Positions 41,076 through 47,959 of a DNA stretch of 64,000 nucleotides are shown piece after piece. The notes below the pieces were generated by a model. That model did no database searches. It was not told the origin of the DNA and saw only the letters and a program-made list of their open reading frames with translations. Numbering within the stretch: the first letter of the stretch is position 1; each line of letters starts with the position of its first letter. The DNA comes from Sphaerisporangium corydalis. GTDB taxonomy: Bacteria > Actinomycetota > Actinomycetes > Streptosporangiales > Streptosporangiaceae. Location: the NCBI RefSeq assembly GCF_025506355.1, contig NZ_JANZYP010000012.1, positions 62,001-126,000 of the forward strand, written 5' to 3'. Made by a program: the position numbers and the translations under genes.

Positions 41076-42560
41076 CTACTGGGCGAGGGCGCTGGACTCC
41101 GCTGTCCGCGCGCTCTCCCCGGCCGCGTTCACGGCGCTGAACTGGTAGTAGTAACGCTGTCCCGCGGTGACCGCCCGGTCGACGTAGGTCGGCGAGGTGA
41201 CGTGCACGTACGGCGTCGCGCCCTCGCCACCCGGGGTGGTCGAGCGGTAGACGTTCCAGGTGGCGTTCGCCTGGTAACCCCACTGGAGCAGGATGTCGCC
41301 GGCCCTGGGGCTGATCACGACGCCGAACGGGACGCCGGGCGCGCCGGTGGGCGGCGTGACCGTGACGGTCGGCGTCGGGGTCGGGGTCACCGTCGGCGTG
41401 GTCCCGCCGGGCACCGCCGTGACCTCGGCCGAGTTCGGCGAGCCGCCGACCGCGTTGGCCGCCGAGACGAAGTAGTAGTACGTCGTCCCGTTGCGCAGCC
41501 CGGTGTCGGTGAACGTGGTGGTGGTGCCGTTGGTGGTCCCGACGGGCGTGTTGACCTCGCCGTCGGACTTGGTGCCCCGGTAGATCCGGTACGACGTCGG
41601 GGCGCCGCTCGCGCTCGCCGTCCACGTCAGCTTGACCGAGGCGGCGGCCGGGGTCGCGGTCAGGCCGGTCGGCCCGGACGGCACCGACGCCGTCGCCGGG
41701 GTGACCGTCATCTGGTCCACCCGGGACAGGCCGTGGTCGCTGACGGCGATCTGGCTGATCGAGTTGACCCCGGCGCGCAGCTGGACCTGCAGGGCCGAGT
41801 GCTGGTAGACGTCGAAGCTGCCGGTGATCGGGAAGCTCTGCGTCCGGGTGATGACGGTGCCGTTGACCTTGAGTCCCATCTGGCGGTTGTTGACGCCGGG
41901 GAACAGTCCTCCCTGGAAGGCGTACCGCCAGTCCACGGTGTACAGGCCGCTGGTGGGGACGACGACGTTGTTGAACGTCATCGAGCCGTCCTCGGCGTAC
42001 GCCATGTCGACGACCCGGTCACCGGGGGAGTCGGATCCGGAGGAGCCCAGCACGTCGGGGAACCACCCGTTCAGCGTCTGGAACCAGTCGAAGCCGCCGA
42101 GCAGGGCGTCCTTGCAGTAGTAGACCCAGCCGTTGCCGGCGGGCACCCCGGCGACGTTGCCGCCGGTGCCGATCGGCGGCGGGGTCTTGGAGGCGTCCTC
42201 GGGCGTGCGTGCGGACTCGCCCGAGGAGTTGACCGCGCTCACCTGGTAGAAGTACGTCGGCGTCGCGCTGAGTCCGATGTCGTCGTAGCTGGTGGCCGGC
42301 GCGTTCACGGTCGCGATCGGCGTGTTGCCCTCGGCGCCGGAGGCCGTGCCCCGGTAGATCCGGTAGCTGGTCGCGCCGGGGCTGGCCTCCCACTCGACCT
42401 CGATGGACGAGTCGCTGTGGGCGGTCAGTTCGATCTCGTCGGGGGTGGCGGGGACCGCCGCGGCGGTCGCCGCGAAGGGGGTGGCGGCGGCGATGCCGAC
42501 GCCTCCGGCGATGAACGTCAGCAGGGCGATGAGGGCCCGTGCCGCTAGTGCTTTGTGCAT
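41076..42560 (-). CDS. Secreted protein with three fibronectin type III domains and a CBM-like module
   Basis: 494 residues with a signal peptide (ALIALLTFIAGGVGIAAATPFAATA). The domain order is Fn3 (about 40-125), a beta-sandwich module (about 145-290: FNNVVVPTSGLYTVDWRYAF...LQVQLRAGVNSISQIAVSDHGLSRVDQMTV) resembling CBM35/CBM6 sugar-binding domains, a second Fn3 (about 295-385), a TPTPTPTVTVTPP linker, and a third Fn3 (about 405-492). All Fn3 repeats share YRIYRGTxSxGExNTP-like hairpins. It has no catalytic residues; it is probably a wall- or polysaccharide-binding partner of the peroxidase 25 bp downstream. Confidence 0.87.
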   Translation of the reverse strand: MHKALAARALIALLTFIAGGVGIAAATPFAATAAAVPATPDEIELTAHSDSSIEVEWEASPGATSYRIYRGTASGAEGNTPIATVNAPATSYDDIGLSATPTYFYQVSAVNSSGESARTPEDASKTPPPIGTGGNVAGVPAGNGWVYYCKDALLGGFDWFQTLNGWFPDVLGSSGSDSPGDRVVDMAYAEDGSMTFNNVVVPTSGLYTVDWRYAFQGGLFPGVNNRQMGLKVNGTVITRTQSFPITGSFDVYQHSALQVQLRAGVNSISQIAVSDHGLSRVDQMTVTPATASVPSGPTGLTATPAAASVKLTWTASASGAPTSYRIYRGTKSDGEVNTPVGTTNGTTTTFTDTGLRNGTTYYYFVSAANAVGGSPNSAEVTAVPGGTTPTVTPTPTPTVTVTPPTGAPGVPFGVVISPRAGDILLQWGYQANATWNVYRSTTPGGEGATPYVHVTSPTYVDRAVTAGQRYYYQFSAVNAAGESARTAESSALAQ

Positions 42561-42629
42561 GACACAACTCCCAGGGCTGGGGGGTCTGGGGTGATCCGCG
42601 ACGCCGGTTCCGGTCGGCGCGGGGCATGC

Positions 42630-42643
42630 AGAGAGCGCTCTCT
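42630..42643. promoter_or_regulatory. CelR/CebR-like operator upstream of Fn3-peroxidase operon
   Basis: AGAGAGCGCTCTCT is a perfect 14-bp palindrome 70 bp before the Fn3 gene start. It matches the GAGCGCTC core of the LacI-family CelR/CebR boxes (TGGGAGCGCTCCCA) that control cellulose and cellobiose genes in actinomycetes. Confidence 0.68.
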
Positions 42644-42865
42644 CTCCAGCAAGGTATCACCAGGCCAGGGCCATTTGTCAATGCTTGGCAAAAGTATCGA
42701 AGAAACGTCGCGGTAACGTGCCGGCGCCTCCCGCCGGGCCCCCAGGGCGGCTCGCGGGGGGCGGCTCGGACGCGGCTTGGAGTGACCCCCGTCATAGGGC
42801 ATGCGGGGCGGTCCGCGGGCCTGGGACGGTCTGCGGGCGCTTGACGTGATCGAGGCGTACTGAAA

Positions 42866-42882
42866 TATTGCCACTTGCAATA
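42866..42882. promoter_or_regulatory. Inverted repeat upstream of the SnoaL/SRPBCC/NmrA operon
   Basis: TATTGC-CACTT-GCAATA, 6-bp arms, lies 68 bp before the SnoaL start in an A/T-rich patch. It is a likely operator. The rest of 42561-42950, apart from the CelR-like box, shows no gene. Confidence 0.55.
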
Positions 42883-42950
42883 AGCGAACGTGCACTAATG
42901 AAGACTGCCTCACCCCATCGCGGGCCATCCCCAGAGAGCGAGATGAGCAG

Positions 42951-43382
42951 ATGACCATCGCCCATGACCCCGGGCCGATCCTCGACCTGTTCGCCAGGGC
43001 CGCCGCCGCGTGGGCGGCCGGCGACGCCACGGCGTACGGCGAGCTGTTCACCGAGGACGCCGAATACATCACCTGGTTCGGCCAGCGGATCCGCGGCGCG
43101 CGGGAGATCGCCGAGACGCACCGAGCGCTGTTCGCCAAGATCCCCATGGGCGGCCAGGACGGCCCCGCCCCGGAACCGTCCATCCGCTTCCTGCGGCCCG
43201 GCGTCGCGGTGAGCGTCACCGTCGCCGAGTCGCCGGTGCGCGAGCCCGGACAGCCGGGCGCCACGAGCGTCGTCACCCACGTGGCCGTCGAGCAGGACGG
43301 CGCGTGGCGGATCGCCTCCTTCCAGAACACCCGCGAGACCCCGATCCCGGGCTGGGACGGTTCCCCTGGGCCTCGGCCGTGA
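42951..43382 (+). CDS. SnoaL/NTF2-like protein (SgcJ type)
   Basis: 143 residues. It has the NTF2 cone fold: ILDLFARAAAAWAAGDATAYGELFTEDAEYITWFGQRIRGAREIAETHRALFAKI (the SgcJ/EcaC DUF4440 pattern) and a late VEQDGAWRIASFQNTRETPIPG strand. It is either a small enzyme or a binding protein for a hydrophobic substrate. It overlaps the SRPBCC gene by GTGA. Confidence 0.88.
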   Translation: MTIAHDPGPILDLFARAAAAWAAGDATAYGELFTEDAEYITWFGQRIRGAREIAETHRALFAKIPMGGQDGPAPEPSIRFLRPGVAVSVTVAESPVREPGQPGATSVVTHVAVEQDGAWRIASFQNTRETPIPGWDGSPGPRP

Positions 43383-43816
43383 GCCGCCGCAGTACGGTCG
43401 CCGAGGCCAGCGACGTGATCCGCACCCCGCTCGACAAGGTGCTCGACCTGGTGATGGCCGTCCGCCCCGGGCGCGTGGGAAGGGACAACCTCTGGCTGCT
43501 GGCCGACGGCGTCAGGGAGTTCGTCCTCAGCGGGGGCCCGGAAAGGTTCGACGCCCACTCCGGCGGCCAGCACCTGCTGTACATCGACGTCGACCGCGCC
43601 CGCCGCACCATCGGAGTCCAGGGCCACTGGTGGTACCGGGGCGAATACAGCTTCGACCCGGACAACGCGGGCACCCGGGTGACGTACCGGGTCCTCAACG
43701 TCGCCCCCCACCTGCGCTGGGCCGTACCCCTGGCCAACCGGCTGTTCGTCGGCTACAGCGACTCCGTACGGCGGGCCGTCACGGGCCTGGCACGAAAGAT
43801 CGAGGAGAACGGATGA
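43379..43816 (+). CDS. SRPBCC-like small protein
   Basis: 145 residues from GTG 43379, overlapping the upstream stop. The layout is that of a START/SRPBCC ligand-binding fold: TVAEASDVIRTPLDKVLDLVMAVRPG at the N-terminus, HLLYIDVDRARRTIGVQGHWWYRGEYSFDPDNAGTRVTYRVLNVAP in the sheet, and a C-terminal helix YSDSVRRAVTGLARKIEENG. The ligand is unknown. Its stop overlaps the next ATG (ATGA). Confidence 0.78.
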   Translation: MSRRSTVAEASDVIRTPLDKVLDLVMAVRPGRVGRDNLWLLADGVREFVLSGGPERFDAHSGGQHLLYIDVDRARRTIGVQGHWWYRGEYSFDPDNAGTRVTYRVLNVAPHLRWAVPLANRLFVGYSDSVRRAVTGLARKIEENG

Positions 43817-44676
43817 TCCTTGTCACCGGCGCCACCGGCCACGTGGGCCGCGAGCTCGTCACGCGGCTGCTCACCGCGGGGGAGCGGGTCCGCGCGTTCA
43901 CCCGCGACCCGTCCCGCGCCAGGGGCGTGCTCCCCGCCGGGGCCGAGGTCCTCGGCGGCGACCTCACCACCGGCGACGGGCTGCCGGACGCGCTGCGCGG
44001 CGTGGACGGGGTCTTCCTGTTCCTGGACGCCACCCGGTCGGCGACCGGCGCCGCCGGCCCCGCGGCGACCATGATCGCGGCGTCCGGGGTGACGCGCGTG
44101 GCGGCGCTGTCGTCGGCCTCGGCGGCCGGCGACCCCGGCAACCTGATCGCCGCCGGGCACCTGATCGCCGAGGCCGCGCTGGCCGACGCCGGTCTGGCGG
44201 CGACGCTCCTGCGTCCGGGTGAGTTCATGTCCAACGCGTTGCAGTGGGCCCCGGCGATCCGGTCGGGGGAGGTCCTGCGGATCCCGTTCCTCGACCTGCG
44301 GTCGGCCGTGGTCGACCCGGCGGACATCGCCGCCGTCGCGAGCGTGTCGCTGCTCCGGCCCGGACACGAGGGCAAGATCCATCCCATCAGCGGCGGGGAG
44401 TACCAGAGCGCGCGCGACCGGGTGGGCACCCTGGCGCGGGTGCTGGACCTCGACATCACCGTGGAGGAGGTGTCCGAGGCCGAGCACGTCGAGCGGATGA
44501 GCCGCTACATGCCCGCGTTCGTCGTCGAGGCCGTGCTCGACCTGGTGCGCCAGGCGCGGGAGCTGAACCTGCCGGAGAAGGACTGGCTGTTGCCGACGGT
44601 GCGGGACCTCACCGGGCGGGCGCCGAGGACGTTCGCCGAGTGGGCCACCGGCCACGCGGCCTTCTTCCGGCCCTGA
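43813..44676 (+). CDS. NmrA-like NAD(P)-binding protein
   Basis: 287 residues. It begins MILVTGATGHVGRELVTRLLTAGERVRAFTRDPSRA, the Rossmann GATGxxG and NADP-type Arg, followed by VLGGDLTTGDGLPDAL, TRVAALSSASA and LLRPGEFMSN. This is the NmrA/QOR2-like atypical SDR group. It may be a quinone reductase or an NADP sensor. It is the third gene of the ATGA-coupled operon. Its 3' end (CTTCCGGCCCTGACCCGC, containing the stop) is exactly repeated 41 bp on. Confidence 0.88.
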   Translation: MILVTGATGHVGRELVTRLLTAGERVRAFTRDPSRARGVLPAGAEVLGGDLTTGDGLPDALRGVDGVFLFLDATRSATGAAGPAATMIAASGVTRVAALSSASAAGDPGNLIAAGHLIAEAALADAGLAATLLRPGEFMSNALQWAPAIRSGEVLRIPFLDLRSAVVDPADIAAVASVSLLRPGHEGKIHPISGGEYQSARDRVGTLARVLDLDITVEEVSEAEHVERMSRYMPAFVVEAVLDLVRQARELNLPEKDWLLPTVRDLTGRAPRTFAEWATGHAAFFRP

Positions 44677-44722
44677 CCCGCACGGTCTTCCGGCCGGTTC
44701 TGACCTTCCGGCCCTGACCCGC
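44664..44722. repeat. Duplicated stop-codon segment after NmrA-like gene
   Basis: An identical 18-bp segment at 44664-44681 (containing the stop TGA 44674-44676) and 44705-44722, with a degenerate half-copy (CTTCCGGCCGGTTCTGACC) between them. Confidence 0.8.
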
Positions 44723-44750
44723 CGCAGCGCCGGAGTCGGCCGGGAAAAAC

Positions 44751-44782
44751 GAAATCCCCAGGTCGGCTGACCTGGGGATTTC
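44751..44782. terminator. Bidirectional hairpin between NmrA gene and tRNA genes
   Basis: A perfect 14-bp stem (GAAATCCCCAGGTC with GACCTGGGGATTTC) and a GGCT loop, between convergent transcripts. It matches the terminator at 37563. Confidence 0.85.
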
Positions 44783-44788
44783 GGAGGG

Positions 44789-44860
44789 TGGGCGATACTG
44801 GGATTGAACCAGTGGCCTCTACCGTGTCAAGGTAGCGCTCTCCCACTGAGCTAATCGCCC
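44789..44860 (-). tRNA. tRNA-Val (GAC)
   Basis: 72 nt. Acceptor GGGCGAT/ATCGCCC with discriminator A; D arm TAGCTCAGTGGGAGAG; anticodon stem CTACC/GGTAG with loop TTGACAC (anticodon GAC); T arm GGTTCAATC. CCA is not encoded. Last gene of the tRNA group. Confidence 0.95.
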
Positions 44861-44874
44861 TCGATGAGAATCAG

Positions 44875-44946
44875 AGCGGACGACGGGATTCGAACCCGCG
44901 ACCCTCACCTTGGCAAGGTGATGCTCTACCACTGAGCCACGTCCGC
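44875..44946 (-). tRNA. tRNA-Gly (GCC), copy 2
   Basis: 72 nt. Acceptor GCGGACG/CGTCCGC with discriminator T; anticodon loop TTGCCAA in stem TCACC/GGTGA (anticodon GCC); T arm GGTTCGAAT. It is identical to the gene at 45103-45174. Confidence 0.95.
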
Positions 44947-45021
44947 ACGATCACTCGGAAAACGGTTCCCGAGCGATGCCTGTACAACTTTACCGGATCT
45001 CGCAGGTGCGTGATCCCGCAG

Positions 45022-45092
45022 AGGTGGAGACGGGATTTGAACCCGTGTACGCGGCTTTGCAGGCCGCTGCCTCGCCTCTCGGCCACTCCACC
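45022..45092 (-). tRNA. tRNA-Cys (GCA)
   Basis: 71 nt. Acceptor GGTGGAG/CTCCACC, discriminator T; anticodon loop CTGCAAA in stem GCGGC/GCCGC (anticodon GCA); T arm GGTTCAAAT. It sits between the two tRNA-Gly genes. Confidence 0.95.
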
Positions 45093-45102
45093 AGGATTTC
45101 CG

Positions 45103-45174
45103 AGCGGACGACGGGATTCGAACCCGCGACCCTCACCTTGGCAAGGTGATGCTCTACCACTGAGCCACGTCCGC
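45103..45174 (-). tRNA. tRNA-Gly (GCC), copy 1
   Basis: 72 nt, identical to 44875-44946. It is the first gene of the Gly-Cys-Gly-Val group read on the minus strand. Gly-Cys-Val is the arrangement familiar in actinomycetes, so one Gly copy is extra. Confidence 0.95.
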
Positions 45175-45312
45175 GTGAAAACCGGGGAGCGATCCCCGGC
45201 CACGCAAAGACTCTAGCGCGTCCGGCGACTCGGTGTGCGCAGTCGGCGGCGCGAGCCGTAGGTGAACGCCAGGTTTCCGATCGCCCCGCGCGGGGCGGGC
45301 GATCGGCGGCGA

Positions 45313-45960
45313 TCAGCCCGTCCCGCGCGCCGCCGCGGCCTTGATCGTCCACATCAGGTCCTCCAGGTCGGCGCGGAACTCCGCGTCCCAGTCCACGGCG
45401 GCGTCCAGGTGGGCCGCGAGCCGGTGGTGCGCGGGCAGGTGGCCGGGTTCGGGCCCGCCGCGCCGGGAACGGGCGTCCGCCGACCCCGCCGAGAAGCGCC
45501 CGCCGGCCTCGGACACGGCGAAGCCGAGCACGAACGTGCTGACCAGGCGTTCGACCCTCGGCACGTGCGCCTCGGGGACGCCCGCGTCCAGCAGGGCCTG
45601 GTAGAGCAGGTCGACGACGAGGACGGCGGCGGGGGTGACCGAGGGCCGGGAGAACAGCAGGGGGAACACGGCGGGATGCCTGCGCGCGGTGTCCCGGGCG
45701 CCGTTGGCGATCAGCTCCAGCCGTTCCTCCCAGGGCGCGGACGGGTCCGGCGCGGGCAGGTCGGACAGCAGGAGTCCCACGAGGGCGTCGAGCAGCGCGT
45801 CCTTGCCCTCGAAGTAGCCGTACAGCGCCATCGGTGTGACGCCGACGCGCTCGGCGACCGTGCGCATCGACACCGCGTCCAGCCCTCGCTCGGCGGCGAT
45901 GGCCAGCGCGGCGTCCAGGATCTCGGGCCGGCGCTCGGTCTTGATCTTCCGTTTCCCCAC
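45313..45960 (-). CDS. TetR-family regulator of the adjacent ABC exporter
   Basis: 215 residues, GTG start. The HTH is RRPEILDAALAIAAERGLDAVSMRTVAERVGVTPMALYGYFEGKDALLDALV. The C-terminal domain is TetR_C-like, with a basic stretch (SADARSRRGGPE). It is divergent from the ATPase and permease genes. A perfect 13-bp-arm inverted repeat fills the gap, so it should repress the exporter and itself until a drug or metabolite binds. Confidence 0.9.
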   Translation of the reverse strand: MGKRKIKTERRPEILDAALAIAAERGLDAVSMRTVAERVGVTPMALYGYFEGKDALLDALVGLLLSDLPAPDPSAPWEERLELIANGARDTARRHPAVFPLLFSRPSVTPAAVLVVDLLYQALLDAGVPEAHVPRVERLVSTFVLGFAVSEAGGRFSAGSADARSRRGGPEPGHLPAHHRLAAHLDAAVDWDAEFRADLEDLMWTIKAAAARGTG

Positions 45961-45969
45961 TTGCCGCAG

Positions 45970-45999
45970 TCTACACCGTAGAGTAGTCTACGGTGTAGA
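45970..45999. promoter_or_regulatory. TetR operator between regulator and ABC exporter
   Basis: TCTACACCGTAGA and TCTACGGTGTAGA, perfect 13-bp arms with a GTAG spacer. Each arm is itself TCTAC-NNN-GTAGA, so two dimers could bind. It overlaps the region where both promoters must lie. Confidence 0.8.
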
Positions 46000-46017
46000 T
46001 TAAGAAGGGGTGGGCCG

Positions 46018-46830
46018 ATGCTCAAGGTCACAGGGCTGGTCAAGCGGTTCGGCGCGACCCTCGCGCTCGACGGGTTCTCGCTGGAGGCCCGCGCCGGGGA
46101 GATCGTCGGGCTGGTGGGGCACAACGGCGCGGGAAAGACGACCTTCGCCGAGGTCGCGTCCGGGCTGGTCAAGCCGGACGAGGGGCAGGTGACCGTCGGC
46201 GTGCCGAGGGCGGAGACCGGGTTCGCCCCGCAGCGGCTCGCCCTGTACCCGAGCCTGACCGTGCGCGAGACGCTGCGCCTGTTCGGCGGGCTCGCGGGCC
46301 TGCGGCGGCGCGCCCTCGCCCGCGCGATCGACGAGATCGCGCAGTCGCTCATGCTCACGGGGTTCCTCGACAGGCACGTCGGGGTGCTGTCCGGCGGGCA
46401 GCAGCGGCGGGCCCAGGCCGCGACCGCGATGCTGCACCGCCCGGCGCTGCTGATGCTCGACGAGCCCACCGCCGGCGCCGATCCGGAGACCCGCAAGGCC
46501 CTGCTCGACGCGGTCGCCGCGCGGGCCGCCGAGGGGGCGGCGGTCGTGTACACCACGCACTACCTCCCCGAGCTGGCCGACCTCGGGGCGACCCTCGCCG
46601 TGGCCAGGGCGGGCAGGATCATCGCGCGCGGCACCGCCGCCGAGCTGCTCGGAGGGCTGCCGGGGGAGGTGCGGCTGAGCATGGACGACGAGGAGATCCG
46701 CGTCACCACCACCGATCCGACCGCGACGCTGGCCGAGTTGCTCGCCGGTCTCGACCGGCCGGTGCGCGCGATCGACGTGCGGCGGCCGTCCCTCGACGAC
46801 CTGTACCGGGCGGTGGCCCATGCGGCATGA
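46018..46830 (+). CDS. ABC transporter ATP-binding protein (DrrA-like)
   Basis: 270 residues. Walker A GHNGAGKTT, signature LSGGQQRRAQAA, Walker B LLMLDEPTAGADP and H-loop TTHYLPE. The order (ADP after LDEPTAG) and the C-terminal TTTDPTATLAELLAGLDRPVRAIDVRRPSLDDLYRAV tail are those of the daunorubicin-resistance/CcmA export group. It overlaps the permease by 11 bp. Confidence 0.92.
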   Translation: MLKVTGLVKRFGATLALDGFSLEARAGEIVGLVGHNGAGKTTFAEVASGLVKPDEGQVTVGVPRAETGFAPQRLALYPSLTVRETLRLFGGLAGLRRRALARAIDEIAQSLMLTGFLDRHVGVLSGGQQRRAQAATAMLHRPALLMLDEPTAGADPETRKALLDAVAARAAEGAAVVYTTHYLPELADLGATLAVARAGRIIARGTAAELLGGLPGEVRLSMDDEEIRVTTTDPTATLAELLAGLDRPVRAIDVRRPSLDDLYRAVAHAA

Positions 46831-47575
46831 CCCGCTCCACCGCGTGGCCGTCCTCACCAGGCACAACACGATCCTTCGCCTGCGCGACCCCGGCCATCTG
46901 ATCAGTTACCTGGTCATGCCGATGGCGCTCATGCTGGTCCTCAAGCCCCTGTACGGCGGCTCGATGACCGAGGGCCCGACGCAGGCGGTCACCGGCATGC
47001 TGGTGATGTTCTCGGTCCTGTCCCTGTCGATCGTGGGGACGGCGACGCTGAGCGAGCGCACCTGGCACACCTGGGACCGGCTGCGCGCGACGCCGGCCAG
47101 GCCGATAGAGCTGCTGGCGGGCAAGGCCATCCCGGTCTTCGTGATCCTCGCCGTGCAGCAGGCGATCCTGCTCGCGTTCGGCTCGGCGGTGGTCGGCATG
47201 CCGGTGACCGGTCCGGTGCTCCTGCTCGCGATGGCGGTCGCCGTATGGGGGTTCGCGCTGCTCGCGATCGGCACGGCGGTGGCGGCGCTGGTCCGCAGCC
47301 AGGGCGAGCTGAGCGCGGTCTGCGACGTCGGGGCCATGGCCGTCAGCACGCTCGGCGGCGCGTTCGTGCCGGTCGCGATGATGCCGCCCTGGGCGCAGGC
47401 GATCGCGCCCGCTTCGCCGGGATACTGGGCGGTCTCCATGCTCCAGGCCGCCGTCCGGGGCGACGTGGCGGCGACGCTCCGGCCGGCGGGGATCCTCGCC
47501 GCGCTGGGCGTGGTCGCCGGCACGGCCGCGTGCGTCGCGCTGAGCCGGGGCTGGGGACGCAGCAGACTGCTCTGA
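46820..47575 (+). CDS. ABC-2 type permease (DrrB-like)
   Basis: 251 residues with six hydrophobic segments in the ABC-2 pattern (LISYLVMPMALMLVLKPLYG; MLVMFSVLSLSIVGTATLSERTWHTWDRLRATPARPIELLAGK; GAFVPVAMMPPWAQAIAPASPGYWAVSML). It forms the export channel with the ATPase; the substrate is likely a drug or secondary metabolite. A hairpin follows the stop. Confidence 0.9.
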   Translation: MRHDPLHRVAVLTRHNTILRLRDPGHLISYLVMPMALMLVLKPLYGGSMTEGPTQAVTGMLVMFSVLSLSIVGTATLSERTWHTWDRLRATPARPIELLAGKAIPVFVILAVQQAILLAFGSAVVGMPVTGPVLLLAMAVAVWGFALLAIGTAVAALVRSQGELSAVCDVGAMAVSTLGGAFVPVAMMPPWAQAIAPASPGYWAVSMLQAAVRGDVAATLRPAGILAALGVVAGTAACVALSRGWGRSRLL

Positions 47576-47603
47576 GGGCCGTCACGAGCCAGGGATCGCG
47601 TAT

Positions 47604-47627
47604 ATCCTGCCCGATTTCGGGCAGGAT
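47604..47627 (+). terminator. Hairpin after ABC permease gene
   Basis: ATCCTGCCC and GGGCAGGAT, 9-bp perfect stem, loop GATTTC, followed by TCTTGG. Confidence 0.82.
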
Positions 47628-47667
47628 TCTTGGCGTGCCATCGTTTTCCTGCGTAAAGTCCTCGCCT

Positions 47668-47943
47668 GTGTCCACGGCACGGCATTCCTACGATGATCTG
47701 ATCGCGCACCTTACCCGGACGACGCCGCTCGGGCCAGGAGAGGCGGCCCGCGTGGTGGCGGAGGTGGTGGCGTACTTCTCCGAGTCCGTCGAGGAGTTCG
47801 TCCGGCGCCGCCACGGCGAGCTCAGGGCCAGGGGCCTCACCAACGACCAGATCTTCCCCGGCATCGCCGGTGAGCTGACCGCCCGCCGTGTCGCGGCACC
47901 CGAGCTGTCCCTGCGCCAACTGCGCCGCATCGTGTACGGCTAG
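47668..47943 (+). CDS. Conserved small protein upstream of glmS
   Basis: 91 residues from GTG 47668; an in-frame GTG at 47635 would add 11 residues. SYDDLIAHLTRTTPLGPGEAARVVAEVVAYFSESVEEFVRRRHGELRARGLTNDQIFPGIAGELTARRVAAPELSLRQLRRIVYG is helical and looks strongly conserved at both ends; I know of no assigned function. It is 16 bp before glmS and probably shares its transcript. Confidence 0.75.
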   Translation: MSTARHSYDDLIAHLTRTTPLGPGEAARVVAEVVAYFSESVEEFVRRRHGELRARGLTNDQIFPGIAGELTARRVAAPELSLRQLRRIVYG

Positions 47944-47959
47944 CGCCAAGGAGATCGAA

